Position numbers and translations under genes: made by a program
Notes under the pieces: generated by a model
Seen by the model: the letters and a program-made list of their open reading frames with translations, nothing else
Database searches by the model: none
Told to the model about the DNA's origin: nothing
From: Epilithonimonas sp. JDS
GTDB taxonomy: Bacteria > Bacteroidota > Bacteroidia > Flavobacteriales > Weeksellaceae
DNA length: 64,000 nt
Direction: 5' to 3'
Assembly (NCBI RefSeq): GCF_021261315.1
Contig: NZ_JAJSAX010000002.1
Span: 248,001 to 312,000 of the forward strand
Part shown: positions 63,544 through 64,000 of the stretch, one piece after another
How positions within the stretch are numbered: the stretch's first letter is position 1
How the letters are laid out: each line of letters begins with the position of its first letter

Positions 63544-64000
63544 TTAATCACCCTGATCTACAAATGCTAATTCGTCTGGGTTTTTCACTGGATATTTCTC
63601 CGTAAAGCATCCGAAACAATGATCAGGCGAACCTAAAATTCCTATCAAATTATCAACACTTAGAAACTCCAAACTGTCAACATCCAGATATTTTCTGAGT
63701 TCTTCTTTATTCATATTGGCAGAAATCAAATCGTCCTTAGTTGGCGTATCAATTCCGAGGAAACAAGGCGCTATAATTGGTGGAGACACACTTCTGAAGT
63801 GAATTTCCTTCACACCTGCATTTTTCAGGATCTTCACCAAACGTTTGGAAGTTGTCCCACGAACGATAGAATCATCGATGATCACAACTCTTTTTCCTTT
63901 GATTTCAGAAACGATCGGATTCAGTTTTAGGTTGACCAAATGTTCTCTCATCTCCTGAGAAGGAATAATGAATGATCTTCCAATATATCTATTTTTAATC
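63544..64000 (-). CDS. purF: Amidophosphoribosyltransferase, C-terminal part (5' end outside window)
   Basis: First committed enzyme of purine synthesis; converts PRPP and glutamine to phosphoribosylamine. The frame is open to the right edge (KNRYIGRSFIIPSQEMREH upstream of the internal ATG at 63951), so that ATG is not the start. The PRPP-binding motif VVIIDDSIVRGTTS, PPIIAPCFLGIDTP and C-terminal Cys cluster DHCFGCFTEKYP match PurF. The glutaminase domain lies outside the window. Hairpin element D follows the stop. Confidence 0.93.
   Translation of the reverse strand, partial: IKNRYIGRSFIIPSQEMREHLVNLKLNPIVSEIKGKRVVIIDDSIVRGTTSKRLVKILKNAGVKEIHFRSVSPPIIAPCFLGIDTPTKDDLISANMNKEELRKYLDVDSLEFLSVDNLIGILGSPDHCFGCFTEKYPVKNPDELAFVDQGD

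Noticed and set aside
63288-63551. 87-residue minus-strand open frame
   Set aside because: Consists of hairpin element D and the terminator region.

Overview
The window looks like a stretch of chromosome from a Bacteroidota species of class Flavobacteriia, probably Weeksellaceae (Chryseobacterium/Epilithonimonas-like). This is inferred from gene content. It has two secreted proteins with a C-terminal type IX secretion sorting domain, a GLPGLI protein, a DUF2490 and a DUF4294 protein, mevalonate-type isoprenoid metabolism, promoters of the TAnnTTTG kind, weak Shine-Dalgarno sites, AT-rich DNA and several dispersed repeat families. No rRNA, tRNA, transposase, integrase, prophage or CRISPR array was found.

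Layout. 1-4.5 kb: the end of ftsK, an orphan gene, an HD hydrolase and a DUF2490 protein, then about 0.7 kb of repeats. 4.5-10.3 kb: pyruvate dehydrogenase E2 and E1-alpha on the minus strand, diverging from a PAP2-like membrane protein, a BlaI-type repressor and a DUF4153 membrane protein. 10.4-24.3 kb: an RRM protein, an aldo/keto reductase, a secreted beta-helix protein, an HMA-AraC regulator, a membrane-linked XRE regulator, a retropepsin-like protein, an EamA transporter, an acyltransferase, an esterase, a GLPGLI protein and a copper-type P-ATPase with four N-terminal metal-binding motifs. 24.5-27.6 kb: a TonB-dependent receptor behind a SAM-I riboswitch. 27.7-30.7 kb: a tightly coupled DUF72, sirtuin, GNAT/nitrilase operon. 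30.8-37.6 kb: a DUF4197 protein, the two subunits of a CoA transferase separated by an ABC exporter and an orphan gene, small envelope proteins and methionine aminopeptidase. 37.7-49.5 kb: uvrA, an S1/P1 nuclease, a GNAT protein, a UbiA prenyltransferase, mevalonate kinase, an esterase, an MFS transporter and a thiolase. 49.6-64 kb: an ECF sigma / putative anti-sigma / outer-membrane operon, prfB, a branched-chain-type E2, an M36 metalloprotease, a LolA-like protein, an M42 peptidase, rpe, ndk and the end of purF.

Most genes are housekeeping or envelope genes. The less ordinary content is regulatory and repetitive. There is a complete SAM-I riboswitch with its own terminator and promoter in front of a TonB receptor. 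A good sigma-54 promoter match drives a very short terminated transcript between ndk and purF. There are at least three families of dispersed intergenic elements, and a 25-bp repeat that is translated in two different frames in two unrelated proteins. A recurring pattern is a single AT-rich orphan gene placed after a core gene. Where the longest open frame begins at an upstream TTG without support, the start was moved to the likely ATG or GTG.
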